Assembly: GCA_013178295.1 (NCBI GenBank)
Contig: JABLWW010000001.1
Coordinates: forward strand, 186,001-250,000
Direction of reading: 5' to 3'
DNA: 64,000 bases
DNA from: Anaerolineae bacterium
Lineage (GTDB): Bacteria; Chloroflexota; Anaerolineae; Anaerolineales; Anaerolineaceae
Shown: positions 54,816 through 62,075 of the stretch, in pieces
Position numbering within the stretch: the stretch's first letter is position 1
Layout: each line of letters starts with the position of its first letter
Position numbers and translations under genes: made by a program
Notes under the pieces: generated by a model
Told to the model about the DNA's origin: nothing
Seen by the model: the letters and a program-made list of their open reading frames with translations, nothing else
The model's database searches: none

Positions 54816-56852
54816 ATGTTTCACTTCCTCGCACGTGTCAAGTTTTCCCTACGTTGGTATGTTCTTGCCCTGCTGGCGGTATGTTTGCTTGCATTTGGTC
54901 TGCTCATTCCCCGCTTGGGTTTTTACTGGGATGACTTTGAAACTATTTTGTTAATCAAACAGTACCCACTTGCGGAATTCTGGCGCTACTTTGGCGCCAA
55001 CCGCCCGTTGGCAGGGTGGACGTATGTGCTCGTTAGCCCACTGCTGGGCACGCGCCCACTGGTCTGGCATATTTTTACTCTTGCGCTTCGCTGGCTTTCT
55101 GTGTTGGGGATGTGGTGGGCTTTTGCGAGCCTGTGGCCGAGATGCCGCTTTGTTGTTGGCTGGGCTGCCATGCTTTTTGCTGTCTATCCAATTTTTGTTC
55201 AGCAACCGATTGCGGTAGCTTATCACCAGCACTGGATGGCTTATCTTCTGTACTTTTTATCGCTGGGTTTGATGATACGGGCAACGCGGCATCCGCGCCA
55301 CGGAGTGCTATTGACTATTCTTGCAGTGGTTGCACAGATTCTCAACCTGGTGATTTTTGAGTATTTTTACGGCGTTGAGCTACTGCGTCCCTTTTTATTG
55401 TGGCTGGTTTTTGAAGGGTCTACGAAAGATAGGGGGAAGAGACTGTTGCTGGCGGTCAAGCACTGGCTGCCTTATCTGGTTGTGATGGTTGCTTTTCTGG
55501 GCTGGAGGGTGTATTTTGCTGCTACTGCACCTTCTGATACTGACCGTCCTGTCCTGTTATTTGATTTGCTCAAACAACCATTTGCGACGCTGTTGTGGCT
55601 GTTGCAGATGGCGCTGCAAGACATGTTGTTCATTCTGGTGACCGGCTGGTATCGCACCTTGCAGCCGCAGATGGTTGAACTGGCGGCGAATTTCTCTGCG
55701 CTGGTGTGGTTGGTTGTGGTGGTATCAGCAATTGGGGTGATGTTCTTTCTGAACCGCTTTGAAGAGGAGGGCGGGCAGGTAGAGAGCGGGGAGGAGAAAC
55801 GCTTTATTTATCAGATGGCATGGGTGGGCTTGCTGGCTGTGTTTTTGGGGACGCTACCGGTATGGATGACCGGCAGACAATCCAGCCTTTTGGCGCAAAA
55901 TGCAGACCGCTTCTCGTTGGTTTCAATGTTTGGGGCGAGTCTGGTACTTACAGCGGTTATCTGGTGGTTGATTGCACGCAAATTTCAGCGGGCGTTGATT
56001 TTTGGCATCTTGATTGGTTTATCGGTAGGGTTGCACTTGCGTGTAGCAAATGAGTATCGCTGGTCATGGGTGGCGCAGCAACGCGTCTACTGGCAATTAT
56101 TCTGGCGGGCGCCAGCAATTGAGCCTAATACCAATATCTTGGCGGATGATTATCTATTCTCTTTTGTTGATCCCACGTTTTCTTTTAACCTGCTGTATTT
56201 GCAGCCGTCAGGTGGTAGCACGCGTTTGTCCTATTACTTCAATTTGCTTGACCGGCATTTTGAAGGCAACGAATCTGCCTGGCTGATGGGGACGCAAATT
56301 CGCGCTGAACGCAGACAGTTTAACTTCAGCGCTTCCAGCCTCGACAGTCTGATTCTTTTTTATAATCCTCCGGTGACCGGATGTTTATGGGTTCTGAGCG
56401 CCGAAGATAAAGATACGCCGTATCTTTCTTCTCTCGTTTACAAGGCTCTGCCATTGGTCAATTTGAACCGCATCCGTCCTCAGCCTGCTTCGTCGGATTA
56501 TCCCCCGCGCGAGATTTTTGGCAATGAACCGGAACATGGCTGGTGTTATTATTATCAGCGTGCTGAGCTGGCAAGACAAATGCAGGACTGGCAGCAGGTT
56601 GTTTGGCTGGCTGAGCAGGCGCGCCAGAAAGGCTATTCGCCAGGGGAGGGCGTTTCAGAAAGCCCGCATGAGTGGCTGCCTTTCATAGAGGGGTATCTTC
56701 GTCTTGGATTCTGGCAGGAGGCTGAACAGTTGACTCTGGCAGCATATCAGAGTGATGCTCAGTACAGCCAGGCACTTTGTCGACTCTGGCAGCGCGCTGG
56801 AGAGGGGGCACCTGATGTGTCCGGTATTCGGGCTGCGCTCAACTGCCCCTAG
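54816..56852 (+). CDS. GT-C type membrane glycosyltransferase-like protein
   Basis: 678 residues. At least ten hydrophobic segments up to about residue 420 and a soluble C-terminal part (about 430-678). The first external loop has the Asp-Asp pair GFYWDDFETILLIKQ (about 30-45) typical of GT-C glycosyltransferases, then the FGANRPLAGWTY loop. A TATAAT at 54796-54801, 14 nt before the ATG, may be its promoter and would give a very short leader. It is divergent from the btu operon. The sugar and acceptor are unknown. Confidence 0.68.
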   Translation: MFHFLARVKFSLRWYVLALLAVCLLAFGLLIPRLGFYWDDFETILLIKQYPLAEFWRYFGANRPLAGWTYVLVSPLLGTRPLVWHIFTLALRWLSVLGMWWAFASLWPRCRFVVGWAAMLFAVYPIFVQQPIAVAYHQHWMAYLLYFLSLGLMIRATRHPRHGVLLTILAVVAQILNLVIFEYFYGVELLRPFLLWLVFEGSTKDRGKRLLLAVKHWLPYLVVMVAFLGWRVYFAATAPSDTDRPVLLFDLLKQPFATLLWLLQMALQDMLFILVTGWYRTLQPQMVELAANFSALVWLVVVVSAIGVMFFLNRFEEEGGQVESGEEKRFIYQMAWVGLLAVFLGTLPVWMTGRQSSLLAQNADRFSLVSMFGASLVLTAVIWWLIARKFQRALIFGILIGLSVGLHLRVANEYRWSWVAQQRVYWQLFWRAPAIEPNTNILADDYLFSFVDPTFSFNLLYLQPSGGSTRLSYYFNLLDRHFEGNESAWLMGTQIRAERRQFNFSASSLDSLILFYNPPVTGCLWVLSAEDKDTPYLSSLVYKALPLVNLNRIRPQPASSDYPPREIFGNEPEHGWCYYYQRAELARQMQDWQQVVWLAEQARQKGYSPGEGVSESPHEWLPFIEGYLRLGFWQEAEQLTLAAYQSDAQYSQALCRLWQRAGEGAPDVSGIRAALNCP

Positions 56853-56860
56853 CTTTGGAG

Positions 56861-58285
56861 TTAACCCGCCCGTCGTGAGTTTTTGCGCGGTTTTGAGACT
56901 GCTGCCCCATGAAAGGGTGGTGTGAGAATAGCGCAGATGCGGCACAGCTTGGTATCCATCATTCTGCTGCGAATGCGTGGGTCAACTTCTTCCAGCTGCA
57001 TGGAGGTCGTAATCACAGTGGGCAGTTCCGCATTGTAGCGGTAGTTGAAGAGCTGGTAGAGCTTTTCGCGCGCCCATGGGGTGGCACTTTGTGTACCCAA
57101 ATCATCCAGGATAAGCAGCCGTGTTGTTCGCACCTGATCAAAAAGGTGGTCATAAGATGTGGTGCTGTTTGGGCTGAATGTGGCGCGCAGATGATCAAGA
57201 AGGTCTGGCACGACCACAAACATGGGAGATTCACCCAAACTGAGCCGATAGTTGCCGATTGCAGCAGCCAGGTGGGTTTTTCCACACCAATTTGCACCTA
57301 ACAAAACCAGCCAGCCTTTTGGGCTTTCGGCGAAGTCGCGCGCGGTGCGAAAAGCCTTTTCGAGACTGGCTTGTTCTTCTGGCGTGAGGTGTTCGGGTTC
57401 GCGCATGCTGAAATTGCCAAATGTTTGTGTGGTATGCAGGGGGAGGTGAAGGGAAGAGAGTGGTGGATGGGTTGAATCTTTCATTGGCGAGCGGTAGTCG
57501 GATGCCATGATCTTGACTGTTGTAACAAGCTCTGGATCGTTCAGGCGTGAATTGATGCGTCCTTCAATCTCCTGCGCGTTCAGGTTGGTGGTAATCACGG
57601 TGGGCAGCCGATTGGTGTAGCGGTGATTGATGACCTGAAACAGCTTCTCGCAAGCCCAAGGCGTGGCGTTTTCAGTTCCCAGATCGTCAAGGATCAACAG
57701 ATGTACATTGCGGATTTCGTTGAAACGCTCCTCAAAATTTGATTCGGTGCTGTTATAGGAGAAACGCAACCAGTCCAGAAGGTCAGGGACAGTCAGAAAG
57801 AGGGTTTGGATGCCGCGTTTGACGGCTTCATGGGCGATGGATGCTGCCAGGTGTGTCTTTCCGCACCCATAATTTCCAATGAGCAGCAGCCAGCCTTTGA
57901 GTGTTTGGGCAAAGTGTTTTGCCTGGTTGAAGGCATAGGTGAGCGAGTTGGCTTGATCATCGCCCAGCCCGATTCGTCCGCGGGGGTTGAAAGTCTCGAA
58001 GGTCATATTTTCGAATGATTCGAGATTGCTGAGGCGGTAAAGTCGTTGATATGTTGCCTGGCTGACCTGTTTTGCCTGACAAGTGCAGATGGTCAATTTA
58101 CCAAATTCGGGATGCCCTAATGGCAGGTCACGCCGTAAAAACCCCACACCGCCGCACAAGGGGCAACTGGGGTCACCCATTTTTCCCCAAACGTTGTCGG
58201 GGGATTCAATGTTCGATGAAATCGGCAAGTTCTCCTTCGATATACTTTCGGCGATTTTCTTTAGTGTCTCGTCGATTCGTTTCAT
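56861..58285 (-). CDS. Helicase loader with two tandem DnaC/IstB-type AAA+ domains
   Basis: 474 residues from ATG 58285 (AAAGGACG upstream). A short N-terminal part with a Cys-rich site (C41-x2-C44 and C67-x-C69) is followed by two AAA+ domains. Domain 1: Walker A GNYGCGKT (137-144), Walker B LLILDD (196-201). Domain 2: Walker A GANWCGKT (330-337), Walker B LLILDD (390-395). Each has the ITT and R-x2-SR elements. Normal DnaC-type loaders have one such domain (about 250 residues). In an operon with dnaB and a dnaD-like gene, it should load the replicative helicase. Its first 80 bp overlap the end of the dnaD-like gene. Confidence 0.85.
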   Translation of the reverse strand: MKRIDETLKKIAESISKENLPISSNIESPDNVWGKMGDPSCPLCGGVGFLRRDLPLGHPEFGKLTICTCQAKQVSQATYQRLYRLSNLESFENMTFETFNPRGRIGLGDDQANSLTYAFNQAKHFAQTLKGWLLLIGNYGCGKTHLAASIAHEAVKRGIQTLFLTVPDLLDWLRFSYNSTESNFEERFNEIRNVHLLILDDLGTENATPWACEKLFQVINHRYTNRLPTVITTNLNAQEIEGRINSRLNDPELVTTVKIMASDYRSPMKDSTHPPLSSLHLPLHTTQTFGNFSMREPEHLTPEEQASLEKAFRTARDFAESPKGWLVLLGANWCGKTHLAAAIGNYRLSLGESPMFVVVPDLLDHLRATFSPNSTTSYDHLFDQVRTTRLLILDDLGTQSATPWAREKLYQLFNYRYNAELPTVITTSMQLEEVDPRIRSRMMDTKLCRICAILTPPFHGAAVSKPRKNSRRAG

Positions 58286-58901
58286 AACGTCCTTTCTCCT
58301 GCCACGAACGCAGAATGGCTTCAATAAAACGCCAGTTACGGGCATTCTTCTGCACTGCGATTTTGATTGCGTCTTCTATCCACTCTGTGGGATACGTGCT
58401 CTCAGCCTCGCGAAGAATCTCTGACATCAGTGGGGTAAGGGGGCCGATATTTTCTTCGTACAGCCTATAAATGTTAGGCCTTTCATAACCAAGGGAAAGC
58501 GGTTTATGTTTGCTTTGGTCAAGCTGAATATCCCCCTGTTGAATACCGCGGACAGCAGCCCGTCCGCGGGGGGTATTTAGAAAATAGAGAGACTGCTCGT
58601 TGGAAGTATCGGTCAACTGAATTTTGAGCAGGGTGCCACGCTGGACGGCGCGTTCGAGGGCATCCTGCAAAGTAGTTTGTGCTTCTTTGCCCATGCCTTG
58701 CATAAATTGTCTATCACTGGCAAAGTCCTGAAAAGTGATATAGCGGATGTTGCCTTCCTGACGGTTGAGAAACCAAAAAGCATACAGGGTTACTTTCATC
58801 TCTGCCAGATGATCAATTTGTGGCATTAAGTCTGTGAAAAATAGGGATGGCAATGGCGTCAGGCGAACTTTGCCATCGGGAAAGCCGGAAAAGGGGGGCA
58901 T
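58206..58901 (-). CDS. DnaD-domain primosomal protein
   Basis: 231 residues. The N-terminal about 120 residues are a winged-helix-like part (MKVTLYAFWFLNRQEG). The C-terminal DnaD domain carries YEENIGPLTPLMSEILREA and the W-x-IxAIL-like NWRFIEAILRSWQEKG. In Firmicutes such proteins start primosome assembly with DnaB and DnaI. ATG 58901 is chosen: AGAGG before it, 1 bp after the dnaB stop. The frame can open at 58934. Confidence 0.85.
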   Translation of the reverse strand: MPPFSGFPDGKVRLTPLPSLFFTDLMPQIDHLAEMKVTLYAFWFLNRQEGNIRYITFQDFASDRQFMQGMGKEAQTTLQDALERAVQRGTLLKIQLTDTSNEQSLYFLNTPRGRAAVRGIQQGDIQLDQSKHKPLSLGYERPNIYRLYEENIGPLTPLMSEILREAESTYPTEWIEDAIKIAVQKNARNWRFIEAILRSWQEKGRYETNRRDTKENRRKYIEGELADFIEH

Positions 58902-58902
58902 A

Positions 58903-60273
58903 TTACCTCTGAATGGAGGTGGCGGCGTTATCAAAGCGTGCCAGCCGCTCCTGGAAGATTAATTCAATGCCAGAGTGGGTAGGGCCGTTGCGGTGCTTGG
59001 CAACAATGATTTCGGCAATGTTGCGGCGCGGGTTGTCTTTCTCCATCATGTCGGGGCGGTGGATAAAAAGCACAACATCAGAGTCTTGTTCAAGGCTGCC
59101 GGATTCGCGCAGGTCGGAGAGGACGGGTTTCTTATCGGAGCGCTGTTCAACGGCACGCGACAGCTGGGCTGCAGAAAGGACAGGCACATTCAGATCACGA
59201 GCCAGCGCCTTGAGGCTGCGTGAAATTGAGGATACCTCTTGCACACGGTTTTCGTTGCGGCGCGAGTCACCGGTCATCAGCTGCAGGTAATCAACAATGA
59301 TGAGGTCTAGATGATGTTCCATGTGTAATCGGCGACATTTGGTATGAAGCTGAAGAGGAGTGATGGCGGGTGTATCATCGAGAAAAATCATGCAGTCTTC
59401 GAGAACGCCAATGGCGTGGTTGAATAATCCCCACTCATCTTCGCTCAATTTGCCAGTGCGCAGACGCTGGGTATCGATTCCAGTTTCCTGCGCAATCAGG
59501 CGGTGTACTAGCTGTTCATTGGACATTTCCAGCGAGAAAACGGCGATGTGCTTTTTATGTCTTTGGGCTGCATTTTTGGCTACTGAGAGCAGAAATCCGG
59601 TTTTACCAGAGCCTGGACGCCCAGCAATGATGAGCAAGTCTGATTTTTGCATCCCGCCCAGCAGGCGGTCCAAATCGATTAAACCAGTTGGGACGCCATA
59701 TATCTCCTCGTTAATACGACTTAATTCTGCGACGTGGTCATATACTTCGCCGAGAACAGCTTTGATGGGCTGAAGCCCATGCTGGCTGCGCCGTTCGCTG
59801 ATCCCGAAGATGGCTTTTTCCGCCTCGCCAATGACTGTGTCAACGCTTTGTTCTTCGTCATAAGCCAGTTTTGCCATTTGGTTTGCGGCAGAGAGCATAC
59901 GGCGGCGGATGGCTTTTGCTTCAACAATGCGTCCATAGGCTTCGGCGTTAATGGAAGTGGGCGTCTGGCTGATCAGTGCTGTCAGGTACGCCTGACCGCC
60001 AATGTCCCCCAGCCGATTTTTTTGTTCCAGATCGTTCGAGACGGTCAGATAATCAATAGGAATACGGCGCTGGTTGAGAGCTTCGTAGGTTTCCCATATC
60101 CAGCGGTTGCGCACAATGTAGAAGTCATCCGCTTTAATGAATTGGGCGAGGTCATAATAGACTTCGGGGTTAATGAGCACAGAACCCAACACTGCCTCTT
60201 CCGCTTCGCGGCTATGAGGCTGTATCTGAACTTCTGTTGAGCTGTAATCATCTAACGGAGGGTAGTCGCTCAT
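58903..60273 (-). CDS. dnaB: Replicative DNA helicase DnaB
   Basis: 456 residues, normal length. An N-terminal helical domain (20-125), a linker and the RecA-like motor with Walker A GRPGSGKTG (218-226), Walker B LDLIIVDYLQLM and the C-terminal HRNGPTHSGIEL element. No intein. The start overlaps the DUF151 stop by 4 bp. First of three replication genes in a row. Confidence 0.96.
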   Translation of the reverse strand: MSDYPPLDDYSSTEVQIQPHSREAEEAVLGSVLINPEVYYDLAQFIKADDFYIVRNRWIWETYEALNQRRIPIDYLTVSNDLEQKNRLGDIGGQAYLTALISQTPTSINAEAYGRIVEAKAIRRRMLSAANQMAKLAYDEEQSVDTVIGEAEKAIFGISERRSQHGLQPIKAVLGEVYDHVAELSRINEEIYGVPTGLIDLDRLLGGMQKSDLLIIAGRPGSGKTGFLLSVAKNAAQRHKKHIAVFSLEMSNEQLVHRLIAQETGIDTQRLRTGKLSEDEWGLFNHAIGVLEDCMIFLDDTPAITPLQLHTKCRRLHMEHHLDLIIVDYLQLMTGDSRRNENRVQEVSSISRSLKALARDLNVPVLSAAQLSRAVEQRSDKKPVLSDLRESGSLEQDSDVVLFIHRPDMMEKDNPRRNIAEIIVAKHRNGPTHSGIELIFQERLARFDNAATSIQR

Positions 60274-60881
60274 TTGGTCTTATCGGGATTATCTTCGTCC
60301 GGACCCTCATTGCCCTCCTCAGAAGAGGTTCCCGGCAGATCATCTAGATTGAGGTTCTCTAAGAAATCCTCAAAAACGGAAAGACGCTCTTCACTGGTAT
60401 CCTCAATACCTTTTTCCACTTCAGGCGCGAGTGGCTCAGAAGAAGGCGGCGCTTCCTGGTCTTCGACATCGTGTTCTGGCTGGATCGAGGCGCTGTCCAT
60501 GACCTCCCGTGAAACGAGAATAGGCACATGCGCGCGCACTGCCAAGGCTAAGGCGTCTGATGGGCGTGAGTCGATATTGTAGATATTCCCCTCTAGTTCG
60601 ACAACAAGATTGCCGTAAAAGACATCATCTCTTAACGCGATCACCTCGACTTGCAGCAATCGGGCATTGAGGGCGTTTAATACGTTTTTGAGCAGGTCAT
60701 GGGTTTGTGGTCTGGCAACCTCAATTTCTTGAAGAGCAATGGTGATCGCCTCAGCTTCGTAGGGGCCTATCCATATTGGCAGATACCGTTCGCTGTTGAC
60801 TTCGCGAAGTACGACAATACGTTGCTGATTTGTCAGACTGACACGAACACTATCAATGACAACTTCAACCATTTTTGACAT
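60270..60881 (-). CDS. DUF151 / bifunctional nuclease domain protein
   Basis: 203 residues. The N-terminal part (about 1-125) is the BFN/DUF151 domain (MVEVVIDSVRVSLTN; LPIWIGPYEAEAIT; DSRPSDALALAVR). The C-terminal 80 residues are very acidic and probably disordered. The domain is linked to nuclease activity in plants; in bacteria the role is not settled. RBS GAGGG before ATG 60881. It leads the dnaB operon by a 4-bp overlap. Confidence 0.85.
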   Translation of the reverse strand: MSKMVEVVIDSVRVSLTNQQRIVVLREVNSERYLPIWIGPYEAEAITIALQEIEVARPQTHDLLKNVLNALNARLLQVEVIALRDDVFYGNLVVELEGNIYNIDSRPSDALALAVRAHVPILVSREVMDSASIQPEHDVEDQEAPPSSEPLAPEVEKGIEDTSEERLSVFEDFLENLNLDDLPGTSSEEGNEGPDEDNPDKTK

Positions 60882-61229
60882 GATGCCCTCACGTTGCTCC
60901 CTCGAAGATTACAAGTCTATTCTAACACGCAGCCAGATGGATTGCAACTTGATAGTAAAAATATTTAATTTTTTAACACAAAACGCTGCTTTGATGTATA
61001 ATCAAAGTGTCTCCCTATTTGGATGAGAGCGGTGCTTGAGGCATCCTAGACGACACCAACCGTTCGGTGATGGGGGATTAGGGAAGTCTATCGTTATTTA
61101 GAGAGAAGATACATCGTACTGGATAGCGAGTTTCTTTTATACTGTGGTATAAATACTGTTGATGCAAAACTGTAGAACATCATCCGTTTAACCATCTTTG
61201 TGTGCAATGGAGCGCTATAGAACTGGTAA
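60882..61229. other. 348-bp gap holding a promoter and a candidate structured leader
   Basis: No gene seen. It holds a sigma-70-like promoter (60973-61002) with a -10 inside an inverted repeat, followed by about 220 nt of leader to the ATG at 61230. The segment 61013-61083 can fold as a three-way junction: CCCTA/TAGGG closes two hairpins (GGATG/CATCC and CACC/GGTG). A second inverted repeat, TTTATAC-TGTG-GTATAAA, lies at 61136-61153. No known riboswitch consensus was recognised. Confidence 0.55.
60973..61007 (+). promoter_or_regulatory. Promoter with -10 box inside an inverted repeat
   Basis: TTAACA (60973-60978), an 18-bp spacer, then TATAAT (60997-61002). The -10 is embedded in CTTTGAT-GTATA-ATCAAAG (60989-61007), a perfect 7-bp inverted repeat suited to repressor binding. 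Confidence 0.6.
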
Positions 61230-61889
61230 ATGAAGGCGACGATTCTACTTGTTGAGGGCAAACGGGTTGACGGACTGACGTATTTGTCAGGGTTAACGCG
61301 TAAAGGGTTTCAGGTAGATGCTGTCTCGAATGGCAGCGCAGCATTGACGTATTTGGAGCGGTCATCGCCTGATCTTATCCTGATCAATGCGCCCTCGATG
61401 CGTACGAATGGGCGGCGGATATGCAAATCGGTGCGCGCTGCGGCGGGGGAGATACCCATTGTTTTGGTAATTGGTCCTCAAGATACCGTGCCGGAAAGCG
61501 CGGGCGCCACTGTGGTGTTGAATTTACCGTTCACTTTGCAGAAACTGCTCAATCGCATTCGCCCGTTGTTGCCTGCAGAGGATAAAAAGTTGCGCCAGGT
61601 TGGACCTTTTAAGTTGGATGTGGAACACCGGCAAGTACATTTTCGCGATCGACAGGTCAGCCTCACACCGCGGCTGATGGCTTTATTTAAGGCATTGATG
61701 GAACACCCGGGGGAAGTGCTGACCCGTGAGGATTTGTTCAAGCGTGTGTGGGAAACAGCTTATATTGGTGATACCCGCACACTGGATGTTCATATCAGCT
61801 GGCTACGCCAGGCACTGGAAGATGATCCCCGCAAACCGCAGTATATCAAAACGGTTAGAGGGGTAGGATACCGTCTGGATATTGGCTGA
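61230..61889 (+). CDS. OmpR-type transcriptional regulator with inactive receiver
   Basis: 219 residues. The receiver fold (1-115) lacks its phosphorylation residues: the acidic pair is E9-G10, the acceptor Asp is Asn53 (LILINAPS), and the Lys of KP is Leu99. The DNA-binding winged helix (about 125-219) is normal: LTPRLMALFKALMEHPGEVLTRE in two halves and TVRGVGYRLD at the end. It should act without phosphorylation. No histidine kinase gene is nearby. The leader upstream is 220 nt long. Confidence 0.87.
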   Translation: MKATILLVEGKRVDGLTYLSGLTRKGFQVDAVSNGSAALTYLERSSPDLILINAPSMRTNGRRICKSVRAAAGEIPIVLVIGPQDTVPESAGATVVLNLPFTLQKLLNRIRPLLPAEDKKLRQVGPFKLDVEHRQVHFRDRQVSLTPRLMALFKALMEHPGEVLTREDLFKRVWETAYIGDTRTLDVHISWLRQALEDDPRKPQYIKTVRGVGYRLDIG

Positions 61890-62075
61890 TTTTTTTGGGC
61901 TAGGTATACGCTAATCCTTGCGTTTCTCAGATCTTACCATCTGTGGAGGGGTGGCTTGTCTTAAAGCCATGTATAATTACTAGCATCAGTGTTGCTTACT
62001 TTTTTACAGCACAGGTGCGGGGAGCAGAGTTTAAAAAAGTTTTTGCTTTATTGCACTTTTGAAAGGATGGAAGCA
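61890..62075. other. Gap with a -10 box for the HerA-like gene
   Basis: TATAAT at 61972-61977, about 98 bp before the ATG, has no good -35 at the standard distance. Upstream of it GGCTT and AAGCC form a small inverted repeat. Nothing else is visible. Confidence 0.35.

Noticed and set aside
61009-61230. 6S RNA or a known riboswitch in the leader of the OmpR-type gene
   Set aside because: No match by eye to the conserved cores of 6S RNA, SRP RNA, TPP, SAM, glycine, c-di-GMP, c-di-AMP, guanidine or fluoride RNAs. Left as an unknown structured leader.
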